Positions 1 through 9,848 of a stretch of 64,000 bases of DNA are shown piece after piece; position 1 is the first letter of the stretch; every line of letters starts with the position of its first letter. A program made the translations under genes and the position numbers. This DNA comes from Sciurus carolinensis (Eukaryota > Chordata > Mammalia > Rodentia > Sciuridae): NCBI RefSeq assembly GCF_902686445.1, contig NC_062213.1, positions 139,894,491 to 139,958,490 of the forward strand, in the 5' to 3' direction. The notes beneath the pieces were generated by a model. That model ran no database searches. It saw nothing but the letters and a program-made list of their open reading frames with translations, and was not told the DNA's origin.

Positions 1-369
1 TATTCACTCAAAGGGTATTCATTCTTTCTTGCCCTTGAGGAATCTGATATTTGGATTTTCAAGCATTGGCATGTAAAATTGATAATTGCAATTATTATTT
101 TTTCTGTGCTTTCCCTCCCTCAACTCCCCTTTATTTTAGTAATTGAAAAGAGCATTTTCAGCAGTGAAAGAACTAATATTTCTACATAAAATGCCAATGA
201 CTATCACCACTGGTTTACACATAGATGCCAGGAAAATGATGAAATACTCATGTTCAAGAGGTTTTTTTAAAAAGAATTGTTTTCTTCGTTTTGTACTTAC
301 TTAAAAATGCACCCCATTGTTTTTAAAGTTAAAAAACATATAAGCAATAAGCAAGTTTTCCTTTCCTAG
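1..369. other. Unique sequence, probable intron upstream of exon
   Basis: AT-rich sequence with no recognisable repeat or ORF. Its last ~20 bases are pyrimidine-rich and end in AG at 368-369, so I read it as the 3' part of an intron running into the exon that follows. Confidence 0.5.
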
Positions 370-494
370 TCTGGCCTGTTATAACCACCAGATCTGATAA
401 AGCTATCTTTGAAGAAATGAGTGGAAGGAGCACTGAGGAGGCTGAGGAGGAGATGAAATGGCGCCGTCTTGCCGGGGAAGCGGTTAACCCTCAG
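370..494 (+). CDS. Candidate internal coding exon, protein not recognised
   Basis: A 125-base segment lies between a good acceptor (pyrimidine tract ending CCTAG at 365-369) and a plausible donor (CAG followed by GTCAGT from 495). One frame is open throughout: two bases complete a codon from the previous exon, then 41 codons follow, ending in phase 0. The other two forward frames hit stops within 5 to 9 codons. The peptide begins WPVITTRSDKAIF, has an acidic run (EEAEEEM) and a basic patch (KWRR), and ends AVNPQ. It shows no membrane segment. The segment is clearly richer in GC and CpG than the flanks. I do not recognise the protein family and assign no function. No second convincing exon was seen, so the next one probably lies beyond the window. 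It could instead be a decoy exon, but frame, composition and both splice signals agree. Confidence 0.5.
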
Positions 495-1699
495 GTCAGT
501 GAGCAGTCCTGAGCACCAAGGGAGAGTAATGGAAAGAATTTAGGGTCTTTGGGGAAGGTTTTCTTTTTCCCCTTGTGAAAGCAACATTAACCTTGTAAAA
601 GATCTACTTTTGTCTTGTTAACCTGGCTTTGAAGAGGAATGACCCTGAGAGGGAAATAATAGGAGCAGCCAAGTATAAAGGGCAATAAACTCCTGTGAGT
701 CTTTTTTATTTTATTTTACCATCTTCAGAGTCTAGTTTGGGGCAATACCAAGGCATATCCACTAAGGAAAAGATATCAAGGGTAATATACATCTCTCTCT
801 TTTCTCTTTTTTAGTTTGGGCTCTGCATTGCTGATGAAAAACCTTTCTGTTGTCCCATCTCACCTGGATGGAATTATCCTTTTTCTTCTTCCTTAGAATT
901 ACTCTTCTTTCTTGTCTCTTTCTTGCCTTCCTTTAATCATTCTTTTCCTATGAAACTCACCCTAGGAGGCTGGCACCTGGTAGGTCCTTACCGTGAAGCA
1001 GCTTGGAAAATTGGTAGGTGAAGCACATCAAAGCGGTGGACCAGAGCTCGCCACCTTGACTTCTGGGCTCTGTGGATGCAGGGGAAAGGCTTTCCAGAGC
1101 TAGAGTGGAAATATCCATCTGTCAGTGTGGCTCTGGATACATTTTCATTAATAGTTACAAGTCCTCAGCTAAAGATTAAAATCTGACTCTTAATTACATG
1201 AACACGTACTGTGGACTAGAATTCATCAGCATCATGGTCGTTTGACTTACTCTGGCTGATGCATATATAGTATTTGGATTTCTTATATTTCAACCTTAAT
1301 TTTTTATTGACCTATTCTTATGTACATGTAATATATATACAAATATATGTTACATATATTTTTATCTCTGTATAAAATAAGCATCTCAATCAAGAAATGT
1401 ATCAGAAACATCAGCAATGAAGGACTCATTTGGTTTCTTACTTCTACCCATCCCTATGTTGAACCATTTTTGTAACTGGTAGCACCATGAATTTGTTTTG
1501 CCTTTGTGGTTCTTTGTGTTCAACATCATGTTTGTGACAGTCTCACATAAAGTTCTGGTAACTGTTTGTTGTCTGTTCTCATTACTGTATCTAATGATCC
1601 TCAGATGGTGTTCTCAGACCACCAGTATTAATATCACACAAACTTGCTAGAAATGTGAATTTCTGAGCAAATTCTTAAACTCCTTCCTTCTACCCTCTC
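495..1699. other. Unique intron-like sequence
   Basis: No repeat or gene recognised. Around 980-1090 there is a slightly GC-richer patch with several CpGs. No open frame there is bounded by good splice signals on the plus strand. Confidence 0.5.
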
Positions 1700-1892
1700 A
1701 TTTTTTTTTTCCAGTTTTGGGGATTGAACTCAGTGGGCCTCTACCACTGAACTATATCCCCAGTCTTTTTTACTTTGTATTTTGAGACAGGGTCTCAATT
1801 ATTTGCTGAGACTGACCTCAAACTTGAAATCTTTCTGTCTCAGCCTCCTGAGTTGCAGAGATTATAGGCATGAACCACACCACACCAGGCCT
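1700..1892 (-). mobile_element. B1-ID composite SINE (B1-dID type)
   Basis: Read on the plus strand this is a T-run (1701-1710), then an inverted tRNA-like ID half ending near 1765, then an inverted 7SL-like half. The ID half contains the complement of the B-box region (GGGGATTGAACTCAG). The 7SL half carries the typical GAGACAGGGTCTCA and CTCAGCCTCCTGAG blocks. The order B1 then ID then A-tail on the minus strand matches the dimeric SINE described for squirrels and relatives. It is moderately diverged, and I saw no clear target duplication. Confidence 0.85.
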
Positions 1893-2615
1893 AAACCCAA
1901 ATCTTGACATGCTAAATTAAAAACTCAGGAGGTAGGACATAGCAATCTGTGTTTTAAGTTATTGGAGTTCAAGAAACAATACCCTCAAAGTGCGGTGCTT
2001 CAGTATACTGAGTGCTGAAAGCAGAAGGACATTGGAAGTTCCTTGGAAGGACTCCCTCTGACTTCCTGCCCTCATGTCTTCTACTCATCTTTCTACCTCC
2101 TACGGTGTTCATAGAAACCAGATTCCTCTTTGATCTGCCTATAGAAATATTGCTCTATCCTTCTATCCTTCTATGTAGGAGCTGGCCATAAAGACATCCT
2201 CAGACCCACCTTATATGATGGTAAGTCATCAGATTTTCCTTTCAAAGGGGCCCTGCCCCTTGCCTGAGAGGTAGATATGCTATACATAGGGGCCAAGAGG
2301 CATTGCTGGGTTTTCCCTCCTCAGGGTACCCCATTACCTCATACTTTCTTGTCCAATTACAATTCCATGTGACAGTCCATGGGTTGTTAAATCTCAGCAT
2401 AAAATCAGAAAGTTTTCCCTGGACTTTGTATCTGAAGGCTCTCATGTCATGTAAAACTTTGATTAAGTAGGTTTGTTATCCTTTTCTCTTGTTAACCTGT
2501 CTTTTGTTTCAAGAGTGTCAGCTGTGCCCTTATGACAGAGAGGGAAGGGATCACACCCTTCCACTCTTCCAGAGGGTTCCAAAACTCATAACATTTAGAA
2601 ACATGACATGTAGTG
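1893..2615. other. Unique sequence
   Basis: No repeat, gene or RNA recognised. Short ORFs here have no splice or start context and look like chance. Confidence 0.4.
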
Positions 2616-3230
2616 TTGCATTGTCTGCATATGCTGTGATGTTTCTATCATTCTGCTGTTGCACATTTGGGCTGCTTTTAGTGTATGACTAACATCAAGA
2701 TGTATGAATATTCTAGTCATGTTTTTTGGTGGTCATGAACATGTTCTTCTTGTGAGTGTGTATACCTGAGAGTCAAATTTCTGCATCACAGAATTTGTCT
2801 TTTTTCAGTAATGCAATAGATATCTTTATACAGCCTCCAAGTATTTACACTGATTTGTACTTCCCAGCAGGGTACAAGCTTTGCATCTTCTTCATGTACT
2901 CACCAAAAATGTACATTGTATTTGTCTTATTTTTAGCCATTCTGATGGGTTCATTAGGATCTTGTTGATTGTCTAATATGCATTTCTTAATGACCAATGA
3001 GATTGAGCACCTCATTATATATCCATTTGCATTTATATATCTTTTTCATTGAAGTGTTCAAATCTTTTCCCATTCCCCTATTAAATAGTCAACTTTTATC
3101 TCATTGATCTTTAGATACAAGTCTTTGTGAGATAAATGCATCGCAAATATCTTTCCCCACTTTGTGGGATACAAGGCAATTAGTTTTTTGATGCAAACAT
3201 TCCCAAAGTGTGTGGACTAAAAGCCTACCT
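2616..3230 (-). mobile_element. Ancient L1 fragment (ORF2 3' region, inverted)
   Basis: On the plus strand the text follows the inverted 3' part of L1 ORF2 in order: the 'gggctgctttt' segment (2668), the 'atacctgagagt' segment (2761), the 'ttgcatttatatatc' segment (3028) and the 'caaatatctttcccc' segment (3145). Many substitutions and indels point to an old, pre-rodent L1M-type copy. No reading frame survives. Confidence 0.75.
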
Positions 3231-3499
3231 TGTAACTTAGAGATTTTTTTCACATAATACCCATTTTCTGATTGTCTATTCTTTCTTAATGAAATATTAT
3301 TGCATGTGTGGCAGAGTTTTGTGCATTATGCATGCCCCTGAGGCGGTGCTGGTAAATCACATAAAGATCTACAGGGACACTCTGGAATAGGCCCATACCC
3401 TACAGCAAACTCCAGATTAACACTGAAGCATGTGTATCCCCATTGTTGCTGTATCCCACAATCACTATGTCATCTTCTTTTAAATATAGTCGATTCCTA

Positions 3500-3862
3500 G
3501 TGTGGTTTCAGAGGTCTCAGTCCAGGGACAGACAACTGCATTGCTCTGGGCTCAAACTGAGATAGGACATCATGGGGGAAAGGTCCCATAGAGAAAAGCT
3601 GCTCAGCTTATAGTGGTGTCAGGAAGCAGAGAGAAAGTAGATGGGGGAAGGGGCACAGGGCAAGTACACCCTTCAAGGGGTGCCCCCCCGGCCCACCTCC
3701 TCCAGGTACTCACTACCTGCCTGTAGTTACCACCCAGTTAGCCCAGTCAAACTAGGATGAACTGATTAGGTCATAACTCTTGAAATCCAGTCATTTCACC
3801 TCTGAATATTCCTGCATTAACAGAAGCTTTTAGCAGACACCTCATATAGTCCCCAGTAATAG
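3500..3862 (-). mobile_element. MaLR-type solo LTR, inverted
   Basis: The segment carries the inverted arrangement typical of MaLR LTRs (MLT1/ORR1-like): 'gaggtctcagtcc' at 3511, 'gacatcatgg', 'gaagcagagaga', a CCCACCTCCTCC box near 3694, and a terminal block resembling the inverted LTR start ('aagcttttagcagacacc'). It is noncoding and diverged. No internal retroviral sequence was seen, so it is probably a solo LTR. Confidence 0.65.
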
Positions 3863-4350
3863 ACTATGGATGATCAAGGAGATTTAACAAATCTGTTGGG
3901 AATAGAGCTGGGACAATTGTTTGGTTATTTCGATAAAAACTGCTTCAAATTCTGATCTCAAAACATTTATGAAAATAAGTTTCAAGTGGAACAAAAATTA
4001 AATGCAAAAATTCTACACATGAAAAATAGAAGATAATATTTATGAATACATTTCAGATTTTCTCTGTGAAAAGACAGCAATGGGAAAGATATACAGATAG
4101 AACTTTATCACAATTTGAAGCGTTTGAACTCTTAAAAACAAACTGAATTCAATATTAAAAAGCAAACTGAACAAAATGTTCCCCAGAAATATGACAAAGT
4201 TCCTTTTTTGAATGTATTAAGATCATGAAAAACTAAAATATATTAACAACTCAATAGGAAATGTACAACATAATAAGAGACGTATATTGGCAGTGAAGTT
4301 CAATTGTTAGTTAATTGTTGTTAAAAAATAAATAAAAATAAGGTGGAAAA
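3863..4350 (+). mobile_element. Ancient L1 ORF2 fragment
   Basis: A-rich sense-strand text that follows a late part of L1 ORF2, with 'gggacaattg' near 3910, 'caaaaattaaatgcaaa' near 3993, and later 'taacaactcaatagg' near 4243. It is heavily diverged with stops in all frames. The assignment rests on the succession of weak matches. Confidence 0.5.
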
Positions 4351-4785
4351 AGTCCAAACTCATATATAGTCAAAGCAATAAAAAATAGTCTTTAAAAATT
4401 GCATTTCCAGTATTGCAGAGGATCTATACCAGATTTAGAATCAAAAGTAATTTGAATTAAGAAAGAAAAACTCTCACGGAGAAGCAGACATTCAGGGCTC
4501 TATTGCAGCAAGAAACAAACCGAGGATGGAGAAGAGGAAGGAGCCCTTCCCCCATCTCCTGCCACCAGAGCGTGCTAGCAAGTCATGCAAGAAGAAAGGA
4601 GTATTGGGCAGTCTGGTGACAACCCTGAGAGGGTAGCCTTTCAGGCTGTGTAAAACAGTAAACAATGGCATTAAGAACAAGAGCGGAAACAGCAACGATT
4701 TTTGGGGAAGATCAGAGGTGAGACTGCCATTAGTTACGATGGAAGCCGAGAATAAAGAGCAGCACACACTTGTACAGTGTGAAAA
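4351..4785. other. Unclassified GC-richer patch
   Basis: Bases 4475-4770 are clearly richer in GC than the sequence on either side. The minus strand is open for 91 codons (4492-4767), with a leucine/phenylalanine-rich composition and no recognisable domain. A poly-A stretch at 4781-4793 follows on the plus strand. It could be a fragment of an unrecognised LTR or a retrocopy; I cannot decide. Confidence 0.3.
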
Positions 4786-4792
4786 AAAAAAA

Positions 4793-4885
4793 GCATTTAT
4801 TGGTTAGACCCAGGATGACAAAGATGGATGCAGCATATTCCTGCCTTCAAGGAGCTTAGACAGGTTAGCTGATAATTTGAATAAA
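4793..4885 (-). mobile_element. L2 3'-end fragment, inverted
   Basis: The plus strand reads 'tttattgg', 'caggatgacaaagatgga' and 'ctgccttcaaggagctta'. This is the familiar inverted 3' end of an L2 LINE. Short and diverged. Confidence 0.5.
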
Positions 4886-4989
4886 ATATTCTCGAAGTGG
4901 TTACAATGTCCACATCTTGAATAGGATTTTATTAAATTTGCCTGGAGCACTTCCACCTATACCCTGGAGATGACAAGATGACAAGCTGT

Positions 4990-4990
4990 T

Positions 4991-5038
<48 letters not shown>

Positions 5039-5083
5039 TCTCTCTCCCTCTCCTTTCCTTTTTTCTCTCCCTCTCTCTCCTGT
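4990..5083 (+). repeat. (TC)n microsatellite / polypyrimidine tract
   Basis: About 90 bases of almost pure CT dinucleotides with occasional CCC or TTT interruptions. One strand is therefore all-purine. The Arg/Glu-rich minus-strand ORF across it is only a translation of the repeat. Confidence 0.95.
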
Positions 5084-6786
5084 GTATGTGTTCAATTCAA
5101 CCTAACAACTGATATTTATAGTGATGATCCTGATTCATTAGAAACAGTGAAACTGAATCAGTACATCTGATAAAGATGACAGGGCAGGAAAGGGCATAAT
5201 TTTAAAAGATTTGTAGTAAAATTGATTTAAAAAAATAATTTTGTCTCATACAGTTAATCTGCAGCAATGTCTGTGTGAGCCAACAGAGAGCTCTGCAAAG
5301 CTGAAATTTTTACTGCATACGCTTCTTCAGCATATAGCATTGATTGAAACATTGCAGTGAACTACTTACTCTGCTCCCTTTGGGAGCATAGACCAAAATA
5401 CTAAGAGGGGTGTTGGGAGAAATGGCACCCATTCTGTGATAGCACACAAATGTCCTATGTGGCCATCATTTTAGGAAAAGTCAAACCGAAGTAAAGCTAA
5501 ACATCTGATATTTGAGTCATCAAATAATCAGTTGTTTCTGTGAATGATTACCATAATTTAGATTGTTTCTTGTTTGAATCATCTAGGTAATTACCTCCAA
5601 CCTCTGCTTCATTTTTTAAAATCTCATACCATAGTTTATTATTGTTGCTACTAGAAGATATAAGAAAAACATTGTGAAGCTCCTTTGCTGTTTGCAAAAT
5701 AAAATCTTTGCCTTTGTAAAATACTATATTGTGGGTCATCACCAAAAACATTCTTTTTTTCTGGAATTAAGAACAGCATTCATGGAAGCAATCTAAAAGG
5801 ATACTGATTCAAAAAAAAAAAAAGTTTTCTGCCTCATGTAACTGATGTTCTGGGTGGGAAATTTCATGACAAATATTCACCCATTGTTTTTGTAGTAATC
5901 ATTGCATCGTGAAATTAAAACAGATTCAATACCAAGCATTTTTAAAACAATTACCCAGCAGTGAAATTACTATATATTTTCTTCCATAAGCAGGTTGTAT
6001 CATAAGTACATTTATGTGAAAAATGGCTGACCTTTTTTTATTCAGTTCAGCAGCATCATTCATTAAACTTGCTTTTTAATTTCTTCCACTGGTGCACGTA
6101 AAATGCAAGCCTATGCTCAGGTTTAGGGTGTGGGCACATGTACGTGATTCCTTTTGATCAAGAGCAGAGCAGACCTCCTCACCCAGCGTTCCCCTTTTGT
6201 GCTAGTGTGTTCCGAACAGCCTTTCAGAACAGAGTCCCAAATTGCAACGACGTCCCAAATCGCAGGATTAATGTGTCTACGAACAGACCTCTTATGCCTC
6301 CAAAATGAAGTACTCCTTGCTAATTTCTCTTCAAGACACCAGCTTAATTGCATTTTAAACAAATGGGCTGCTTTGCTGGCCAACTTTTAAATGAGATAAC
6401 AGCAATGTTCACTCTCCAGCAGTGATGAGTGCCTTGCAGTAGATTCAAAACTCTGTTCAATAACAGGTTTAATCTCACACCAGCAGATTTACTGCAGAAT
6501 AAACTGCCACTGAGCTCATAATTAGTAAAACAACAAAAAAAATTCCAACCTACTAAATATTATTTTCCAAAGCAGCAGGCAATGTTTTAGTGGAAAATTT
6601 CAGTCCTGTTCTTTGTGTGTTTTATTGATTTTATGTATGATATTGGGAATTCATGCTATGATTTAAGATAATGTTCTTTATCGATCACGTAAGCAGTTGT
6701 TTAGCTATCCAGTAATAAAATGAGGCTTCCATTCACAGAATATGTGACACACACAGCCTGGAGACTACAGTGCTACTGACTTTAAT
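5084..6786. other. Unique sequence with candidate conserved block
   Basis: No repeat or gene recognised. Bases 6120-6560 stand out: repeat-free, with several CpGs and many homeodomain-type cores (TTAAT, TAATTG, ATAATTAG). Both strands are open for about 80 codons at 6123-6390, but neither looks like protein. A noncoding regulatory element is the more natural guess; there is no direct proof. Confidence 0.35.
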
Positions 6787-6795
6787 CCTTCCTTC

Positions 6796-6846
<51 letters not shown>

Positions 6847-6848
6847 TC
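6787..6848 (+). repeat. (TTTC)n tetranucleotide microsatellite
   Basis: About 60 bases starting TTCC TTCC and continuing as some 13 uninterrupted TTTC units. Likely length-polymorphic. Confidence 0.97.
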
Positions 6849-7935
6849 ATTCTTTTGCATATTCCCTGATTAAAGACAACAACAAAAAAGGGTTTGCGCT
6901 TTAGAAACAATCTTCTCATAATTTTCTTTGTTGCAGCTATTAGTAGCCAATTGTGATTCAGTGAAAACCCTGCTCAATAAACAGATGTTACGAAGTATAT
7001 TCTCCACTTGCAGCATCTAAACAAATATTAATGAGGTAATTGGAACTATTAAGGAAAAAAGAGTGTTTAACATGTATTTTACCATATCATATACAAGGCT
7101 ATGCCCTTCTAAAATTTCTCATTTTTATTACACAATAGTAAGATATAGTTATCATTATATACTGAGGAGGACATTTTTCATAATTGTCTGAAATCTCTGT
7201 GCAAAAATTTGTTTTACATAATTCTAAAAAAGCAAATCTGTAAACAAGGGCAAACAAAAGCTTTCACGCAAAAGTGGAGGAAAGCAACTATAGGCATTTT
7301 AAAAACCTGATTTCATTATGTATACCGTACACAAATTTAAAAAATCTTAGTGGGTTTTTTCATGGATATGTGTGCATGAATGTAAGTAGAAATTAAGTGT
7401 ACAATAGCCAAAACCAACAAACGAACTCTTAACAAATAGTCTGTAAAAGCTTGGGCAGTGTGCATTTGCTAACATTTTTCAAACACAAATAAGTTGTCTT
7501 TAGCATAGACACTAGCTCACCTCCCATACCTCAAACATGTAGTAATGGCATGTGAGGCTAGCTTTATTTCTGGCATTAACCTTTTGATAATGAGTGCTAC
7601 ATCAAATGGAATTTGAGGAATCTAATGGTACTGCTGTGCAGTTTATTTTTTTAAGACCCCCAAAGCAAATTAAACCTCAGTGAATCAGACATCCTATTTA
7701 GACAATAGCAGTTTTAAGAAATAAGTAAAATATACCAGTTTGCAAATAAAGATTTTAACACTAAGATTTTCTTAGTGATGGTTCAAAGAAAAAATAATTT
7801 TTGCCTTCATTTAAATTGTCTTTAATTAGTATCAATTCTGGAAATTAGAAGTAGTAAAAAAAGTAAAGGAACGACAAAAAAAAAGAAAAGAAAGTGTTTT
7901 CGGTTCTATGTGCAACTAATTATCATGATATTTCT
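6849..7935. other. Unique AT-rich sequence
   Basis: No repeat or gene recognised. Bases 6856-7050 contain a run of octamer- and homeobox-like words (TTTGCATATT, CAATTGTGATTC, ATTAATGAGGTAATTGG) and no repeat signature, so conservation would be worth testing. Confidence 0.35.
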
Positions 7936-8060
7936 GTCATAGACCCAAAGAATTTCAGAAGCAAAAGGCCACGAGAATGACCCAACTGCCAGAACTCACA
8001 AAGGAGGAAACTAGTGTTCGGAAGAGTGATTTGATAAGCCCGAGGGCACATTTTTCATTT
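7936..8060 (-). repeat. Possible ancient interspersed repeat
   Basis: The words 'acccaaagaatttcagaa', 'gaggaaactagtg' and 'gagggcacatt' follow the layout of an old mammalian repeat that ends in the common 'gaggaaactgaggc...aaggtcacac' motif. The family is unclear and the strand is a guess. Confidence 0.3.
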
Positions 8061-8289
8061 TTCTCATCTATTACATAGAAACAGTTTATTCTTTTATCAC
8101 ATAACTAATAAGTTTCCTAGTAGTTGCTCTGTTTCTTCAGATTCCAAGTCTGTGCTCCTAACAACCCACACTGGATAACCTCATCCAAAAATGTGGCAGC
8201 TTGTAGACCTTGTGGAGGAGTACATTTATCTGTTTCTTATTATTAAAATTTTAGCCTAAATGCTGCTGGAGCAAGCATTTTTTGTCAGT

Positions 8290-8560
8290 AACTGTTTTTC
8301 AACTTTATTGAAGTAAAATACACCTATATAAAGCACCCATTTCCAAGTGCATGGTTCCGGTGTGCTTGAAAAGCACCTGTGTAGCCACCATTCCCAACAA
8401 GATCACTTTCTTCACTCCAAAAGTCTTCTTCCTGCCCCTTCAAACTAAATCCCTTCTATTACTCAGCCCAGGAGGTCACTAACCTGACTTTTATCATGAA
8501 AATGTTACCTGTCCTAAGACTTCATGTAAGTGGAAGCACAATTTTATTTATTGATTTGAC
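8290..8560 (-). mobile_element. Ancient L1 3' UTR fragment, inverted
   Basis: Starts 'caactttattgaagtaaaatacacc' in substance and runs through 'agccaccattcccaacaagatc' and 'catgtaagtggaagcaca'. This is the known inverted 3' end of L1M/L1ME elements. Noncoding. Confidence 0.65.
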
Positions 8561-8599
8561 TTTGTGACTACTTACACAGTTTACTTTGTGATACACACT

Positions 8600-8780
8600 G
8601 ATGAGCTACAAATATCACAGTATTTCATCCTCATAACATGATGTAGGTGTTGTTATCCCCATTTACAGATAGTAAAGCAGAAACCCAGGGGTGTTTAATA
8701 AGTGGTTGATAGTCACATAGCTGGTAGGCAGTGGACCTGCAATTTTAGTCCATCAGCCTGGTTCCAGAGCCTGTGTCCTG
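8600..8780 (-). mobile_element. MIR SINE, inverted
   Basis: Clear succession of inverted MIR blocks: 'catcctcataacatgatgtagg', 'tatccccatttacagat', 'cacatagctggtaggcagtgg' and 'ggttccagagcctgtgt'. This covers most of the core and the tRNA-related part. Confidence 0.8.
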
Positions 8781-8834
8781 AAATACATAACACAGCCTGG
8801 GAACAGATACTTGATACCAGCTAAACCTTATGCT

Positions 8835-8975
8835 CTGTTAACCACTCTTCCAAGCACTTACCCATATTAGCTCATTTAATCTTCAGAACATTGCCATGAT
8901 CCAGGTAACATTTTTCTCTTGACTTCACAGGTGAGGAAATAGAGCAGAAGAAGACACAGGATGGTCATAAAACCA
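8835..8975 (-). mobile_element. MIR SINE, inverted
   Basis: 'ccaagcacttacccatattag', 'ctcatttaatcttcagaac' and 'cacaggtgaggaaatagag' match an inverted MIR. It lies just downstream of another MIR in the same orientation. Confidence 0.7.
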
Positions 8976-9339
8976 AAACCTTGAAGTACATTATGTACAC
9001 AGAGCATACAAGAATACCTGGTGTGTGAAAGGGTGCTCAATAAAACATACACACACTTACACCCACTTCATACATACACATATTGTACATGGTACACTAT
9101 AACACATTATGCATGTAATATGCATATTTAATATGTCAAAGCATATGTATTTTTGATAAATGAATCAGTTGGTGTGGATTGTAGCATTCTCCTTCTACAA
9201 ATCAGAAAATAAAACCAAAAAGCTTGGGAATAACTAAATGACATTGAAATTTACAATCCTAGTGAACAGACAAGTTTTAATTACTCATCTGCTGGTTTCC
9301 AAAGAACACACATTATTTACTGCATTTCTCCCTGTTTTC

Positions 9340-9480
9340 CAACAATCTCCTAGGTACATTTACCACATAACTTTTCTTATGTAACTATCACACCAACCCT
9401 AGGAGAAAGTCTTCTCACCACATTACCTGTGAAGTAACCAGTATGCAGGGGTGTTAAGCACATTCCCAGTTGTCACCTTA
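9340..9480 (-). mobile_element. Probable degraded MIR
   Basis: 'tatcacaccaaccctaggag' and 'attacctgtgaagtaacc' resemble inverted MIR core text, but the copy is degraded and the call is tentative. Confidence 0.35.
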
Positions 9481-9761
9481 TCCTCTATGCTCAAGTTCAG
9501 GTTAGGACTTGAGTCTATCAATGATAAATTTGAAAATGTTCATTGTGCAGGTGACATGTTGGGAATGTATGAGATGCTAAAATAGAGAATGGGAAGCAAT
9601 AACATAAACCTGATCAAAGTGAGTGCTGTGTGCCAAGACTTTTATATATGCATTTAATTGAATATAAGTTGATGTCAATTGTAGCACATATCCTGATTTG
9701 TTTGGGAAAGTAATCCATGATTTGGAAACAATGACACACAATGTGTTATCTCTAATTCTTG

Positions 9762-9848
9762 TTATTTATGTCTTGCTGACAAAGGAAATAAGGCTTAGAG
9801 AGGAAAGGTGACAGACCACAGACCCTACAGACCCAGAATCTGGGTTTG
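9762..9848 (-). mobile_element. MIR fragment, inverted
   Basis: 'aggaaataaggcttagagagg', then 'ggtgacagacc' and 'agaatctgggtttgg', follow the inverted MIR 3' core order. Short. Confidence 0.45.

Noticed and set aside
4901..5095. Arg/Glu-repeat ORF on the minus strand
   Set aside because: It is only the translation of the (TC)n microsatellite.
6123..6390. Overlapping 86- and 78-codon ORFs on opposite strands
   Set aside because: Neither looks protein-like; stop-poor sequence on both strands is better explained by local base composition.
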